Shown here: one piece after another, positions 1 through 4,480 of the stretch
How the letters are laid out: each line of letters opens with the position of its first letter
How positions within the stretch are numbered: position 1 is the first letter of the stretch
Origin: an uncultured Burkholderiales bacterium
GTDB taxonomy: Bacteria; Pseudomonadota; Gammaproteobacteria; Burkholderiales; Burkholderiaceae
DNA: 9,893 nucleotides
Assembly (NCBI GenBank): GCA_946480465.1
Contig: CAMLJY010000136.1
Location: 1 to 9,893, forward strand
Reading direction: 5' to 3'
Notes under the pieces: generated by a model
The model's database searches: none
What the model was told of the DNA's origin: nothing
The model's input: the letters and a program-made list of their open reading frames with translations, nothing else
Position numbers and translations under genes: made by a program

Positions 1-395
1 GGCTCATCGAGCCAGGGCGGCATGCTGTCGTCCTGCGGCTCCGCGCCGGCCGAGCTGCGGCGTGCAGGCGTCTGCACGGGCGTGCTGCCCGCGCGGTCCC
101 AGCCCATGTCTTGCATCAGCTCGCGCGCGGCCTGGCCATTGTTCAGGCCGCGAATGCGCGCGTACAGGCTGATGAGGTCGCCGCCCTTGTCCTCATCGGG
201 CGCGGCGTTGTCGATCCATTGGCCGGTCTGCAGGTTGACGTTCGCGCTCTCGCCGGGCGAGCCGTCGAAGTCGCCCACATACCAGCGGCCGTTGCGCTCG
301 ATGCCGGCCGGCAGCCACTGCGGCACCAGGTGGTGCGCCTGGTCGAGCAGTGCAGCGGCCAGCCGTGGAAAGTCAATCGGCGTGCGGTCAGCCAT
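1..395 (-). CDS. Phage DNA primase, N-terminal part (cut by window edge)
   Basis: The reading frame is open from an ATG at 395 to the left edge (131 codons visible, no stop). The visible residues contain VNLQTGQWIDNAAPDEDKGG followed by DLISLYARI (about residues 53-80). This is the pattern of the N-terminal zinc-ribbon-like domain of phage and P4-type primases, in which a strand motif precedes KGGDLISL. The usual zinc-binding cysteines are absent, as in many phage versions. A low-complexity Ala/Ser/Pro linker follows, so the toprim and helicase parts should lie left of the window. In the family this protein primes phage DNA replication. An AGGA lies 7 bases before the ATG, but it sits in the arm of a GC-rich hairpin (402-430). 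It is the last visible gene of the leftward operon led by the Cro-like and CII-like genes. The family call is from memory of the motif; function is inferred. Confidence 0.8.
   Translation of the reverse strand, partial: MADRTPIDFPRLAAALLDQAHHLVPQWLPAGIERNGRWYVGDFDGSPGESANVNLQTGQWIDNAAPDEDKGGDLISLYARIRGLNNGQAARELMQDMGWDRAGSTPVQTPARRSSAGAEPQDDSMPPWLDE
62..77 (-). repeat. 16-bp imperfect-palindrome repeat, copy 1
   Basis: The minus strand reads GTGCAGACGCCTGCAC. GTGCAG and CTGCAC are inverted arms around ACGC. Together with five more downstream bases it is identical to the copy at 3956. Here it is inside the primase linker (encoding VQTPA). Confidence 0.6.
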
Positions 396-447
396 CCGTG
401 TCCTGCGGGGAGTGCCATCCTCCCCGCAGGTCCCCCACCTTTTTCAT
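388..447 (-). CDS. Possible 19-codon leader ORF before the primase
   Basis: A short ORF starting ATG-AAA-AAG at 447 encodes MKKVGDLRGGWHSPQDTDG and stops at 388-390, so its stop overlaps the first codons of the primase gene (start 395) in another frame. A GGGGA stretch lies about 7 bases upstream of its ATG. Translating ribosomes would pass through and open the hairpin at 402-430 that covers the primase ribosome site, so coupling is plausible. This is an inference from geometry only. The peptide is too short to recognise, and chance cannot be excluded. Confidence 0.35.
   Translation of the reverse strand: MKKVGDLRGGWHSPQDTDG
402..430 (-). promoter_or_regulatory. Hairpin sequestering the primase ribosome-binding site
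   Basis: CCTGCGGGGAG (402-412) and CTCCCCGCAGG (420-430) are perfect 11-base arms around a 7-base loop. On the leftward mRNA the 3' arm ends 6 bases before the primase ATG at 395, and its last bases supply the AGGA ribosome site. The stem would therefore hide it. There is no T-run after the stem on the minus strand, so it is not an intrinsic terminator. A translational-control role is inferred. Confidence 0.5.
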
Positions 448-474
448 CGCGTTGTCCCCGTGCGTCTCGTCGTT

Positions 475-759
475 CTAGGTGTGCGCTGGGAACTGCGCCC
501 AGCAGGTGATGAGGGACCAGTCCTGCGGCGGTGAGGCTGCCGCAGGTTTGGGCCCGTACACGGGCACCGGCCGCTTCACGCCGGGGAGGCGCGCGGTGTT
601 CACCACCACCGCTTCCTCGGCGCGGAGCATGTTGTCCAGCGTGCGCCGCGTGGCGGTGATGCCGATGCCCGTGCGCATGGCCAGGTCGCGCGTGGTACCC
701 GTGACGCCGCTGCCGAACGCGTCAGCCAGAAGCGCGCGGAGTTCGCCGCGCGGCCTCAC
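475..759 (-). CDS. Small HTH-domain phage protein
   Basis: This encodes 94 residues from a GTG at 759, whose first bases overlap the TGA of the upstream gene (GTGA). A GAGGG lies 8 bases before the start. Residues about 22-46 (TTRDLAMRTGIGITATRRTL) have the spacing of a helix-turn-helix, with the second helix rich in Thr and Arg. After it comes a short strand pair containing VVVNTARLPGVKRPVPVYGP, like the wing of a winged helix. It probably binds DNA and may be a replication-operon accessory protein or regulator. It lies between a small unknown gene and the primase in a coupled leftward operon. I do not recognise a named family. The fold assignment is by eye. Confidence 0.7.
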   Translation of the reverse strand: MRPRGELRALLADAFGSGVTGTTRDLAMRTGIGITATRRTLDNMLRAEEAVVVNTARLPGVKRPVPVYGPKPAAASPPQDWSLITCWAQFPAHT

Positions 760-1064
760 GTCGGCGTCCCTCGCGACGAGGGGGCGTCCAGCCCTGCAAC
801 CCAGTCAAACACCTTCCTCGCCCACGGCAGCGGCCCGCGATAGTCGTTCCCCACGAACTCCTGCGCCGCCTTGAGCACATCAGCTGGCGGCTGGGTGCCG
901 GCCTCGATGGCACGCCGCACCCCCTGAAGGGCGGACAGCGCGGCCGAACGTGCGATGTCCGCCTTGCTGGCACTCTGATGGTTCGCGGCGTCGGTGACGC
1001 ACATGGCGTATTCATTCACCCGGGCGCGGATCGCGGCCCACTGCTCATCCGTCAGCCTAGCCAT
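756..1064 (-). CDS. Hypothetical phage protein, about 102 residues
   Basis: The sequence is mostly helical in appearance (MARLTDEQWAAIRARVNEY at the start, then ALSALQGVRRAIEAGTQPPA and a Trp-containing C-terminus, PWARKVFDWVAGL). There is no signal peptide, membrane segment or recognisable catalytic motif. Two starts are possible: ATG at 1064 (TGATG overlap with the CII-like gene) or GTG at 1067 (GTGA overlap). I prefer ATG because AGGCGGTGG then lies at a workable distance. Its stop overlaps the GTG start of the next gene, so translation is coupled both ways. It is an unknown member of the leftward early operon. Confidence 0.7.
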   Translation of the reverse strand: MARLTDEQWAAIRARVNEYAMCVTDAANHQSASKADIARSAALSALQGVRRAIEAGTQPPADVLKAAQEFVGNDYRGPLPWARKVFDWVAGLDAPSSRGTPT

Positions 1065-1546
1065 CACGCCACCGCCTGCAGCGCCGCCCGCTGCTGCTGA
1101 TCCTTGCCCGCGGTGTTGATCGCACGGACCTCTGCCAGCACGGCCTGCACGGCGCCCAGCAGCTCGCCGCCCTCGCGCTCGATGCGTTCACGCTCGTTGT
1201 CACTGATCTGGCCATCGGCAAGACCAGCAGCGCAAGCGCCCATCAGTTCACCGAACTCGCGCGCCAAGGTTGCAATGCGCGCGGCCGCAGACTCGGCCCC
1301 TGGCACGCTCGCTGCCAGCGGCACCACCATGCAGCCCAGCTCGGCAGCGAAGGCATTGAGCACTTGCCGATCACCCGTCCAGCCGCTCAGCTTCACCGCG
1401 TCGAGCAGTCCCAGCTTTGCAGTCGGATAGCTCGGGCTTACCTCGTGGCTCAACGTGGCGCCCGACTTGCCCACTACGGGCCCGAGTGCATTGGCTCCGC
1501 CCGGCCAATCGTGGACCAGTCGGAATGCCGCCATGCTCACATCCAT
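1064..1546 (-). CDS. CII-family phage regulatory protein
   Basis: This encodes 160 residues from ATG 1546, chosen over GTG 1555 because AGGTGG lies 5 bases before the ATG. The N-terminal half (AAFRLVHDWPGGANALGPVVG, then ATLSHEVSPSYPTAKLGL) matches my knowledge of the phage CII regulatory family of P2/186-like phages (Pfam Phage_CII). That half carries a predicted HTH (about 20-38), then a helix with AVKLSGWTGD and the strand MVVPL. The C-terminal half is a long helical region containing DGQISDNERERIEREGGELL and AVQAVLAEVRAI, probably coiled coil or oligomerising. In 186-type phages CII activates transcription toward lysogeny. Here it sits second in the leftward operon after the Cro-like gene, and a perfect 27-bp palindrome lies just upstream (1574-1600). 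The family call is fairly firm; the direction of its regulation is inferred. Confidence 0.75.
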   Translation of the reverse strand: MDVSMAAFRLVHDWPGGANALGPVVGKSGATLSHEVSPSYPTAKLGLLDAVKLSGWTGDRQVLNAFAAELGCMVVPLAASVPGAESAAARIATLAREFGELMGACAAGLADGQISDNERERIEREGGELLGAVQAVLAEVRAINTAGKDQQQRAALQAVA

Positions 1547-1573
1547 TGCGACCACCTTTCTGCGGCGGCGTCA

Positions 1574-1600
1574 ATGTCAACGCGCGGCCCGCGTTGACAT
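1574..1600. promoter_or_regulatory. Perfect 27-bp palindrome, candidate operator
   Basis: ATGTCAACGCG (1574-1584) and CGCGTTGACAT (1590-1600) are exact inverted 11-base arms around CGGCC. The site lies 27 bases upstream of the CII-like ATG. Each arm contains TTGACA-type -35 sequence (1594-1599 on plus, 1580-1575 on minus), but I find no convincing -10 at 17 bases for either. The symmetry and position fit a binding site for a dimeric HTH protein such as the CII-like or Cro-like product. The binder is unknown. Confidence 0.6.
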
Positions 1601-1714
1601 GGCGCCTCGCCGCGCATTTGACGAAGATCAGTCCTAGCGCAATACATGCGCGGCAGGAAGAACGGTCAAGTGAACTGTGCCGATACGTCGCATTCGCGAC
1701 ACGGCGCAATTCAA

Positions 1715-1741
1715 TCGATTCAACGCAACCACTCGATTCAA
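1715..1741. repeat. Short direct repeats in AT-richer stretch
   Basis: TCGATTCAA occurs at 1715-1723 and 1733-1741, 18 bases apart. A related AACCACTCGA occurs at 1727-1736 and again at 1757-1766. The stretch is noticeably AT-richer than its surroundings and ends just at the ATG of the plus-strand gene at 1743. It may be a tandem operator or only local duplication. Confidence 0.35.
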
Positions 1742-1742
1742 T

Positions 1743-2039
1743 ATGGCAGCCCCCAAAACCACTCGAAATGGAAACGTGGAAGCATTGATTGAGGTCCAAC
1801 TCTGCATTCCCGAGGAACAGGAACGGTTCGTGCCTAAGCGCCGGCGTGCCCCTCAGTTCCTGCCTCTCTCCTGCCCGATCCCCAGGAAAGGAGAGGTCAT
1901 CTACCTGGCCCAGGGCAGCCCTTGGGCCGTGAGCCTCGTGGTTCACCAGTGGCGAGGCCCGGCGTACGTGCGGGTGGAGGTGTGGTTGGAGCACCTGGGC
2001 ACCATGGGCAGGCCTGCAGGCTTCGCACTCACGCAGTAG
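1743..2039 (+). CDS. Hypothetical protein in the switch region
   Basis: The frame is open from GTG 1677, but the first 22 codons are AT-rich and repetitive, so I place the start at ATG 1743 (98 residues). Neither start has a good ribosome site. The protein has a basic N-terminus (PKRRRAP), then LPLSCPIPRKGEVIYLAQG and a strand-rich C-terminal half with VSLVVHQW and VRVEVWLEHLG. It looks like a small all-beta domain. There is no membrane segment. I do not recognise the family. It is transcribed against the leftward operon: it faces away from the CII-like gene, and its last 11 bases overlap the 3' end of the Cro-like gene tail-to-tail. Protein-like composition and strand alternation support a real gene. 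A weak promoter candidate (TTGACG at 1618, 17 bases, AATACA) precedes it. Confidence 0.6.
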   Translation: MAAPKTTRNGNVEALIEVQLCIPEEQERFVPKRRRAPQFLPLSCPIPRKGEVIYLAQGSPWAVSLVVHQWRGPAYVRVEVWLEHLGTMGRPAGFALTQ

Positions 2040-2268
2040 CAGCACTGCCATGCTCGCTGCCATCGCGCCCCCCCACGATCAACACTGCACCGGGCGCGTC
2101 ATCGAAGGCTTCCGGGCGCAACAGCTCCAGGTACATCCGGCGCGCCTTCGGGATGCCGGCGCGTCGCCAGCTGCTCACCGCCTGGGGGCTGATGCCTCCG
2201 CACAGGCGCGCCACAGCTGTCGCACCGCCGAGGGTGTCGATGATCTTGGTGTCCGGGTGCAGCTCCAT
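2029..2268 (-). CDS. Cro-like HTH DNA-binding protein
   Basis: This encodes 79 residues from ATG 2268. The N-terminal half (TKIIDTLGGATAVARLCG, ISPQAVSSWRRAGIPKARR, then YLELLRPEAF) is a classic small Cro/YdaS-type HTH: helix two around ATAVARLCG and recognition helix SPQAVSSWRRAG, followed by the IP-x-ARR signature. The last 20 residues are Gly/Ser/Ala-rich and probably disordered. An in-frame ATG at 2304 is upstream of the -10, so the shorter form is preferred. No ribosome site precedes 2268. The -10 (2280-2275) ends 6 bases before the ATG, so the message is probably leaderless. In the Cro paradigm it represses the lysogeny promoter and, later, its own. It heads the leftward operon and is divergent from the CI-like repressor. 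Confidence 0.8.
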   Translation of the reverse strand: MELHPDTKIIDTLGGATAVARLCGGISPQAVSSWRRAGIPKARRMYLELLRPEAFDDAPGAVLIVGGRDGSEHGSAATA

Positions 2269-2274
2269 CGAAGC

Positions 2275-2304
2275 AGTGTAAATCAGCTTACAGTTAATCT
2301 GCAA
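2275..2304 (-). promoter_or_regulatory. Leftward early promoter with overlapping operator
   Basis: On the minus strand, TTGCAG (2304-2299) is followed by 18 bases and TACACT (2280-2275). Over the -10 lies the near-perfect dyad ACTGTAA-GCTGAT-TTACACT (2294-2275, one arm mismatch). The same arrangement recurs at 3137-3165 with only two substitutions and one indel. The duplication of promoter plus dyad in front of both early operons is the main support. A repressor bound here would cover the -10. Confidence 0.7.
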
Positions 2305-2310
2305 GGCAGC

Positions 2311-2337
2311 TTTCGGATGGGCTTCTACCCTCCGAAA
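2311..2337 (+). promoter_or_regulatory. Dyad/hairpin abutting the repressor start codon
   Basis: TTTCGGA (2311-2317) and TCCGAAA (2331-2337) are exact inverted arms, with an additional GGG/CCC pairing inside (one bulged T). The dyad ends immediately before ATG 2338 and includes the alternative ATG 2317. It could be an mRNA stem modulating repressor translation, or a DNA operator for autoregulation. Confidence 0.45.
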
Positions 2338-2727
2338 ATGGATCTACAACACCTGCTGACGCCTCAAGACCGCATCGCGTGGGCAATCGAGCGTGCCAAG
2401 GCCAATGGCATCCCTCCCGAGACCTTGGCGAGCCGTGCGGGACTCAGCCGCCCGGGCATGCTCCACTGGACAAAGGAGACAACCAACGTCATGGGCGTCG
2501 GCATCGGACCGCTCATGAAGTTCGCACAGGCGGCAGGGGTGAACCTGGATTGGATCGTCACGGGCCGAGGGGATCCAATTAAGACGTACACGCCCAGCGA
2601 GGAAGCACAAGATCTGGCTCGCGCGCTGGACGTGATCGCCGCAGAGGAGCCGGCAGAGTACCGCGTCCTGAGCCGGATGATCTTGGATGCTTCCCGCCGC
2701 CATCCCACTGGAGGAGACCCCCAATGA
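2338..2727 (+). CDS. CI-like XRE-family repressor lacking a peptidase domain
   Basis: This encodes 129 residues from ATG 2338; ATG 2317 would add seven and has AAGG about 10 bases upstream. Residues 11-80 form an HTH_3/XRE domain: RIAWAIERAKANGIPPETLA, then SRAGLSRPGMLHW, and the characteristic ending LDWIVTGRGDP seen in many phage repressors. The last 50 residues are one or two helices (SEEAQDLARALDVIAAEEPA, then YRVLSRMI), probably for dimerisation. There is no S24/LexA-type peptidase domain, so RecA-stimulated self-cleavage is not expected. It is divergent from the Cro-like gene and overlaps the next gene (ATGA). It is the best candidate to bind the twin dyads at 2275-2294 and 3146-3165. 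The domain call is firm; the operator assignment is inferred. Confidence 0.8.
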   Translation: MDLQHLLTPQDRIAWAIERAKANGIPPETLASRAGLSRPGMLHWTKETTNVMGVGIGPLMKFAQAAGVNLDWIVTGRGDPIKTYTPSEEAQDLARALDVIAAEEPAEYRVLSRMILDASRRHPTGGDPQ

Positions 2728-3128
2728 AGCGCAGCCGCGGCCTGCTGATCGCAATCCTGTGGCCGACCTTGGTCTTCAGTTCGCCGGACGTGCCTGAGTG
2801 CGCGAAGGCAAAGGGAGCAGCCCTGGCAAAGTGCCGCTCGAGGATCATGTCTGACGCCCTTAGGGAGCAGCTCAAGCGAAACCTCAAGGACCCCTATTCC
2901 GCCGTGTTCACGGACGAGGGACTCTACAGATCGGATGACCCCGAGGCATTTGCACTCTGCGGGCGCGTCAATGCCAAGAACAGCTACGGCGGGTTCACTG
3001 GTGTGTCGGGCTTCATATCGACCACCACGGGTCTCGTCCGCCTGGAACACGATCAACCGAGCGCATTCGGGGACCTCCGTGCAATGTTCTGCAGCCAGCC
3101 AGCTGTAAACATGTCACCACCCAAATGA
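2724..3128 (+). CDS. Exported four-cysteine protein coupled to the repressor
   Basis: This encodes 134 residues. The ATG at 2724 overlaps the repressor TGA (ATGA), with a strong GGAGGAG 7 bases upstream. The N-terminus is a clear signal peptide: MKRSR, then hydrophobic GLLIAILWPTLVF, then SS. The mature part has four cysteines (26, 37, 79, 123), enough for two disulfides, and the stretch LKRNLKDPYSAVF followed by LCGRVNAKNSYGGFTG. I know this LKDP-S-A-x-F plus CG-x-VNAKNS-GG pattern from small uncharacterised secreted proteins of proteobacteria and their prophages. It shares the repressor transcript, so it should be made in the lysogen. That is the usual setting for lysogenic-conversion or superinfection-exclusion genes. 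That role is inference; no activity is known to me. Confidence 0.75.
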   Translation: MKRSRGLLIAILWPTLVFSSPDVPECAKAKGAALAKCRSRIMSDALREQLKRNLKDPYSAVFTDEGLYRSDDPEAFALCGRVNAKNSYGGFTGVSGFISTTTGLVRLEHDQPSAFGDLRAMFCSQPAVNMSPPK

Positions 3129-3136
3129 AAGCAGGC

Positions 3137-3165
3137 TTGCAGTTGACTGTAAGCTGATTTACAGT
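3137..3165 (+). promoter_or_regulatory. Rightward early promoter with overlapping operator
   Basis: TTGCAG (3137-3142), 17 bases, then TACAGT (3160-3165). The dyad ACTGTAAGCTGATTTACAGT (3146-3165) is perfect in its 7-base arms and covers the -10. It is a near copy of the leftward promoter at 2275-2304 in the opposite orientation. Start of transcription is expected near 3172, giving a short leader before the GTG at 3195. Confidence 0.7.
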
Positions 3166-3191
3166 GCGCCCCGTCACCCTGACGGGAGCGC
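3166..3191 (+). promoter_or_regulatory. 5'-terminal leader hairpin containing the ribosome site
   Basis: CCCGTCA (3170-3176) pairs with TGACGGG (3180-3186) across a CCC loop. Flanking GCGC segments (3166-3169, 3188-3191) extend the stem past one bulged A. The ribosome site GGGAG (3184-3188) for the GTG at 3195 lies in the 3' arm. If transcription starts near 3172, most of this hairpin would form the very 5' end of the operon mRNA. Confidence 0.5.
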
Positions 3192-3194
3192 ACT

Positions 3195-3210
3195 GTGCAG
3201 ACGCCTACAC
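3195..3210 (+). repeat. 16-bp repeat, copy 2
   Basis: GTGCAGACGCCTACAC, one substitution from the perfect copies. It begins exactly at a GTG start codon. Confidence 0.6.
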
Positions 3211-3491
3211 CGAGGGCCTCGAACCCTCACCCCAGCCGGAAAGCGCCAAAGTGCGTCGATTGCCGGCATTTCCAGGCTTGGCAGCTCGATAGCCGAGTCC
3301 CCACGACGCCGATGACCATCGGCGGATGCACGCACCCGGCCGCTCCGGTGTGCCTGGTCACCGGCGTGCCCAACGAGCCGGCACTCGTCATGCGGCGCCT
3401 GGGTTGCGACGCGGCAAATCGCCTCAGCCGCACCGCGTGCGGCCCCGCCGGCAACCTGTTCGAAGCCCGCACTGAGGAGCGGCAAGCATGA
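3195..3491 (+). CDS. Cysteine-rich small protein, putative zinc binder
   Basis: This encodes 98 residues from GTG 3195, with GGGAG 6 bases upstream. Cysteines at 20, 23, 45, 53, 71 and 82 and histidines at 25 and 47 are arranged as KCVDCRHF, GGCTHP, VC, RRLGC and TACGPAGNLFE. The CxxCxH start and the ending CGxxGxLFE recall small phage zinc-ribbon-like proteins of unknown role that I have seen near phage replication genes; no exact family name is offered. It is the first gene of the rightward early operon, directly behind the repressed promoter, so it should be among the first proteins made on induction. Its stop overlaps the next ATG. The first 16 bases are one of the four copies of a repeat. 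Confidence 0.7.
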   Translation: MQTPTPRASNPHPSRKAPKCVDCRHFQAWQLDSRVPTTPMTIGGCTHPAAPVCLVTGVPNEPALVMRRLGCDAANRLSRTACGPAGNLFEARTEERQA

Positions 3492-3724
3492 CGCCGCTGC
3501 AGATCGCGGGCGCCTGCATCGCCGTCTGCCTGGGTGGCACCTGGCTGGCTTGCGCGCTGATGGCGCGGGCCGATCGCCGAGGCGAAAGTGCGCCGCCGGC
3601 GGACATTGAAGACCCTTGCCCCATCACCGGCGGGCAGCTGGTGATGGCCGCCATCGCGGTGGCGCTGGCCTGCCTGGTCAGCTCGGTGTTCCCCATGGGC
3701 TTCGCGCCGGGGATGCCGTCATGA
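3488..3724 (+). CDS. Small protein with two membrane segments
   Basis: This encodes 78 residues. ATG at 3488 (ATGA overlap with the previous stop) has GAGGAG 8 bases upstream. Hydrophobic stretches at about 5-26 (LQIAGACIAVCLGGTWLACA) and 49-70 (GQLVMAAIAVALACLVSSVF) flank an acidic/proline loop. An N-out/C-out or N-in/C-in hairpin in the inner membrane is expected. No family is recognised. Early phage membrane proteins can act in exclusion or host takeover, but nothing here shows which. Confidence 0.65.
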   Translation: MTPLQIAGACIAVCLGGTWLACALMARADRRGESAPPADIEDPCPITGGQLVMAAIAVALACLVSSVFPMGFAPGMPS

Positions 3725-3930
3725 GCCGCCCGCGCACCGCCCTGCAGGCCGCGCGGGAAGCCCTGATGCCCGGCCCGCACCACCCGAACGCCTTCGACCT
3801 GGTCACGCGCATCGACGCGTTCGAGCGCCACGTGTACCTGCGCGGCTGGGTGCACGGCTGCACTTGGGGCGCGGCGATCGCCGGCGGATCGGTGTCCATC
3901 GGCCTGCTGCTGATCTTCCTGGCGGGCTGA
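3721..3930 (+). CDS. Small protein with C-terminal membrane segment
   Basis: This encodes 69 residues from ATG 3721 (ATGA overlap), with GGGGA 7 bases upstream. The N-terminal half is soluble and helical (PRTALQAAREAL, FDLVTRIDAFERHVYLRGW). The last 20 residues (AAIAGGSVSIGLLLIFLAG) form one hydrophobic segment, suggesting a tail-anchored protein. No family is recognised. It follows another membrane protein gene, so the two may work together. Confidence 0.6.
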   Translation: MSRPRTALQAAREALMPGPHHPNAFDLVTRIDAFERHVYLRGWVHGCTWGAAIAGGSVSIGLLLIFLAG

Positions 3931-3932
3931 CC

Positions 3933-4124
3933 ATGGGCGCCGCCGCTCGCCGGCTGTGCAGACGCCTGCACGCCGCCATGCTGTACACGCGCGTGGCCCA
4001 GCTGCGCGTGGCCGCCTCTGCCGTGCGGTGCACCACCGCGGCGGAGTGCGTCTACCAGGCCCAGCTGCTCGCCCGCGCCTCCGTCGCGCGGTGCGAGCTG
4101 GCCGCGCTGGAGGCCCGGCAGTGA
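3933..4124 (+). CDS. Hypothetical small basic protein
   Basis: This encodes 63 residues from ATG 3933, two bases after the previous stop, with only a weak ribosome site, so coupled re-initiation is likely. It is Ala/Arg-rich and helical (MGAAARRLCRRLHAAML, then YTRVAQLRVAASAVRC) with four cysteines and no clear motif. It contains a perfect copy of the 16-bp repeat at 3956-3971, read in a different frame from the other copies. Its stop overlaps the GTG of the next gene. Support is from operon position and overlaps rather than sequence conservation. Confidence 0.5.
   Translation: MGAAARRLCRRLHAAMLYTRVAQLRVAASAVRCTTAAECVYQAQLLARASVARCELAALEARQ
3956..3971 (+). repeat. 16-bp repeat, copy 3
   Basis: GTGCAGACGCCTGCAC, identical to copy 1 over these bases and the next five. 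It is read in a different frame (LCRRLH) by the gene that contains it. Confidence 0.6.
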
Positions 4125-4480
4125 CCCCGCCCATCCAGCGCCTGGACCTGAGCAAGTTCGCCAAGGTGCGCGTCAGCGGCGCCCTGACCAGGGACGCTCA
4201 CCTAGTGCCCACGATGGGCGGCCAGCCGCACATGCTGCTGGTGCTGGACTTCGCGCCCGCGCGCGGCCTGCCGTACCACGCCCGCATCGACCTGGGCACC
4301 GACGCCACCGACCACATGGCCGCTCAAGCCGAGCTGCCGGCGCTGCGCTGCGGCGCATTCGTCAGCGTCGGCGGCAGCGCGCTGCAGCTGTGCCGCGACC
4401 ACGGCCACGAGCTGCTGCGGGTCGTCGACGCGCGTGACCTGGTCATCTTCTCCGACCCCATCAAGGAGCACACGCCTTGA
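4121..4480 (+). CDS. Hypothetical beta-rich protein, possibly OB-fold
   Basis: This encodes 119 residues from GTG 4121 (GTGA overlap), with GGAGG 7 bases upstream. It alternates strands and loops: FAKVRVSGALTRDA, then HMLLVLDFAP, YHARIDLGTD, a helix MAAQAELPALRCG, then AFVSVGGSALQL and a final LLRVVDARDLVIF. The order of strands with a helix before the fourth strand resembles OB-fold/single-strand-binding proteins, and its place among phage DNA-metabolism genes would suit that. This is a by-eye fold guess. No named family is claimed, and the usual aromatic DNA-contacting residues are not obvious. Confidence 0.65.
   Translation: MTPPIQRLDLSKFAKVRVSGALTRDAHLVPTMGGQPHMLLVLDFAPARGLPYHARIDLGTDATDHMAAQAELPALRCGAFVSVGGSALQLCRDHGHELLRVVDARDLVIFSDPIKEHTP

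Noticed and set aside
143..418. Minus-strand frame starting ATG 418 right behind GGGGAGG
   Set aside because: The ribosome-like sequence touches the ATG, the product is an Arg/Thr/Ser-rich shadow, and the primase frame through the same bases shows a real motif.
1618..1646. Promoter for the gene at 1743 (TTGACG, 17 bases, AATACA)
   Set aside because: The -35 is good but the -10 matches only three of six consensus bases, so it is mentioned in the gene entry and not listed as a feature.
1670..1792. A 40-codon plus-strand frame from GTG 1670 behind AGGAAG
   Set aside because: Spacing to the ribosome site is acceptable, but the His/Ser/Gln/Asn-rich peptide looks non-coding and follows the direct repeats.
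1371..2063. Minus-strand open frame of about 230 codons across the switch region
   Set aside because: It overlaps the better supported Cro-like, CII-like and 1743-2039 genes in other frames, and its His/Arg/Cys-rich composition has no domain-like pattern.
2050..2337. N-terminal extension of the CI-like repressor to an upstream ATG at 2050
   Set aside because: The extra 96 residues are the antisense of the Cro-like gene and cross the leftward promoter; the HTH domain starts only after 2338.
2364..3056. Minus-strand open frame opposite the repressor and exported-protein genes
   Set aside because: Both plus-strand genes carry recognisable domains, ribosome sites and an ATGA overlap; the antisense frame has none.
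3956..4120. Upstream GTG start for the 4121 gene
   Set aside because: It would overlap nearly all of the preceding small gene and produce an Arg-rich shadow; GTG 4121 has GGAGG and a GTGA overlap.
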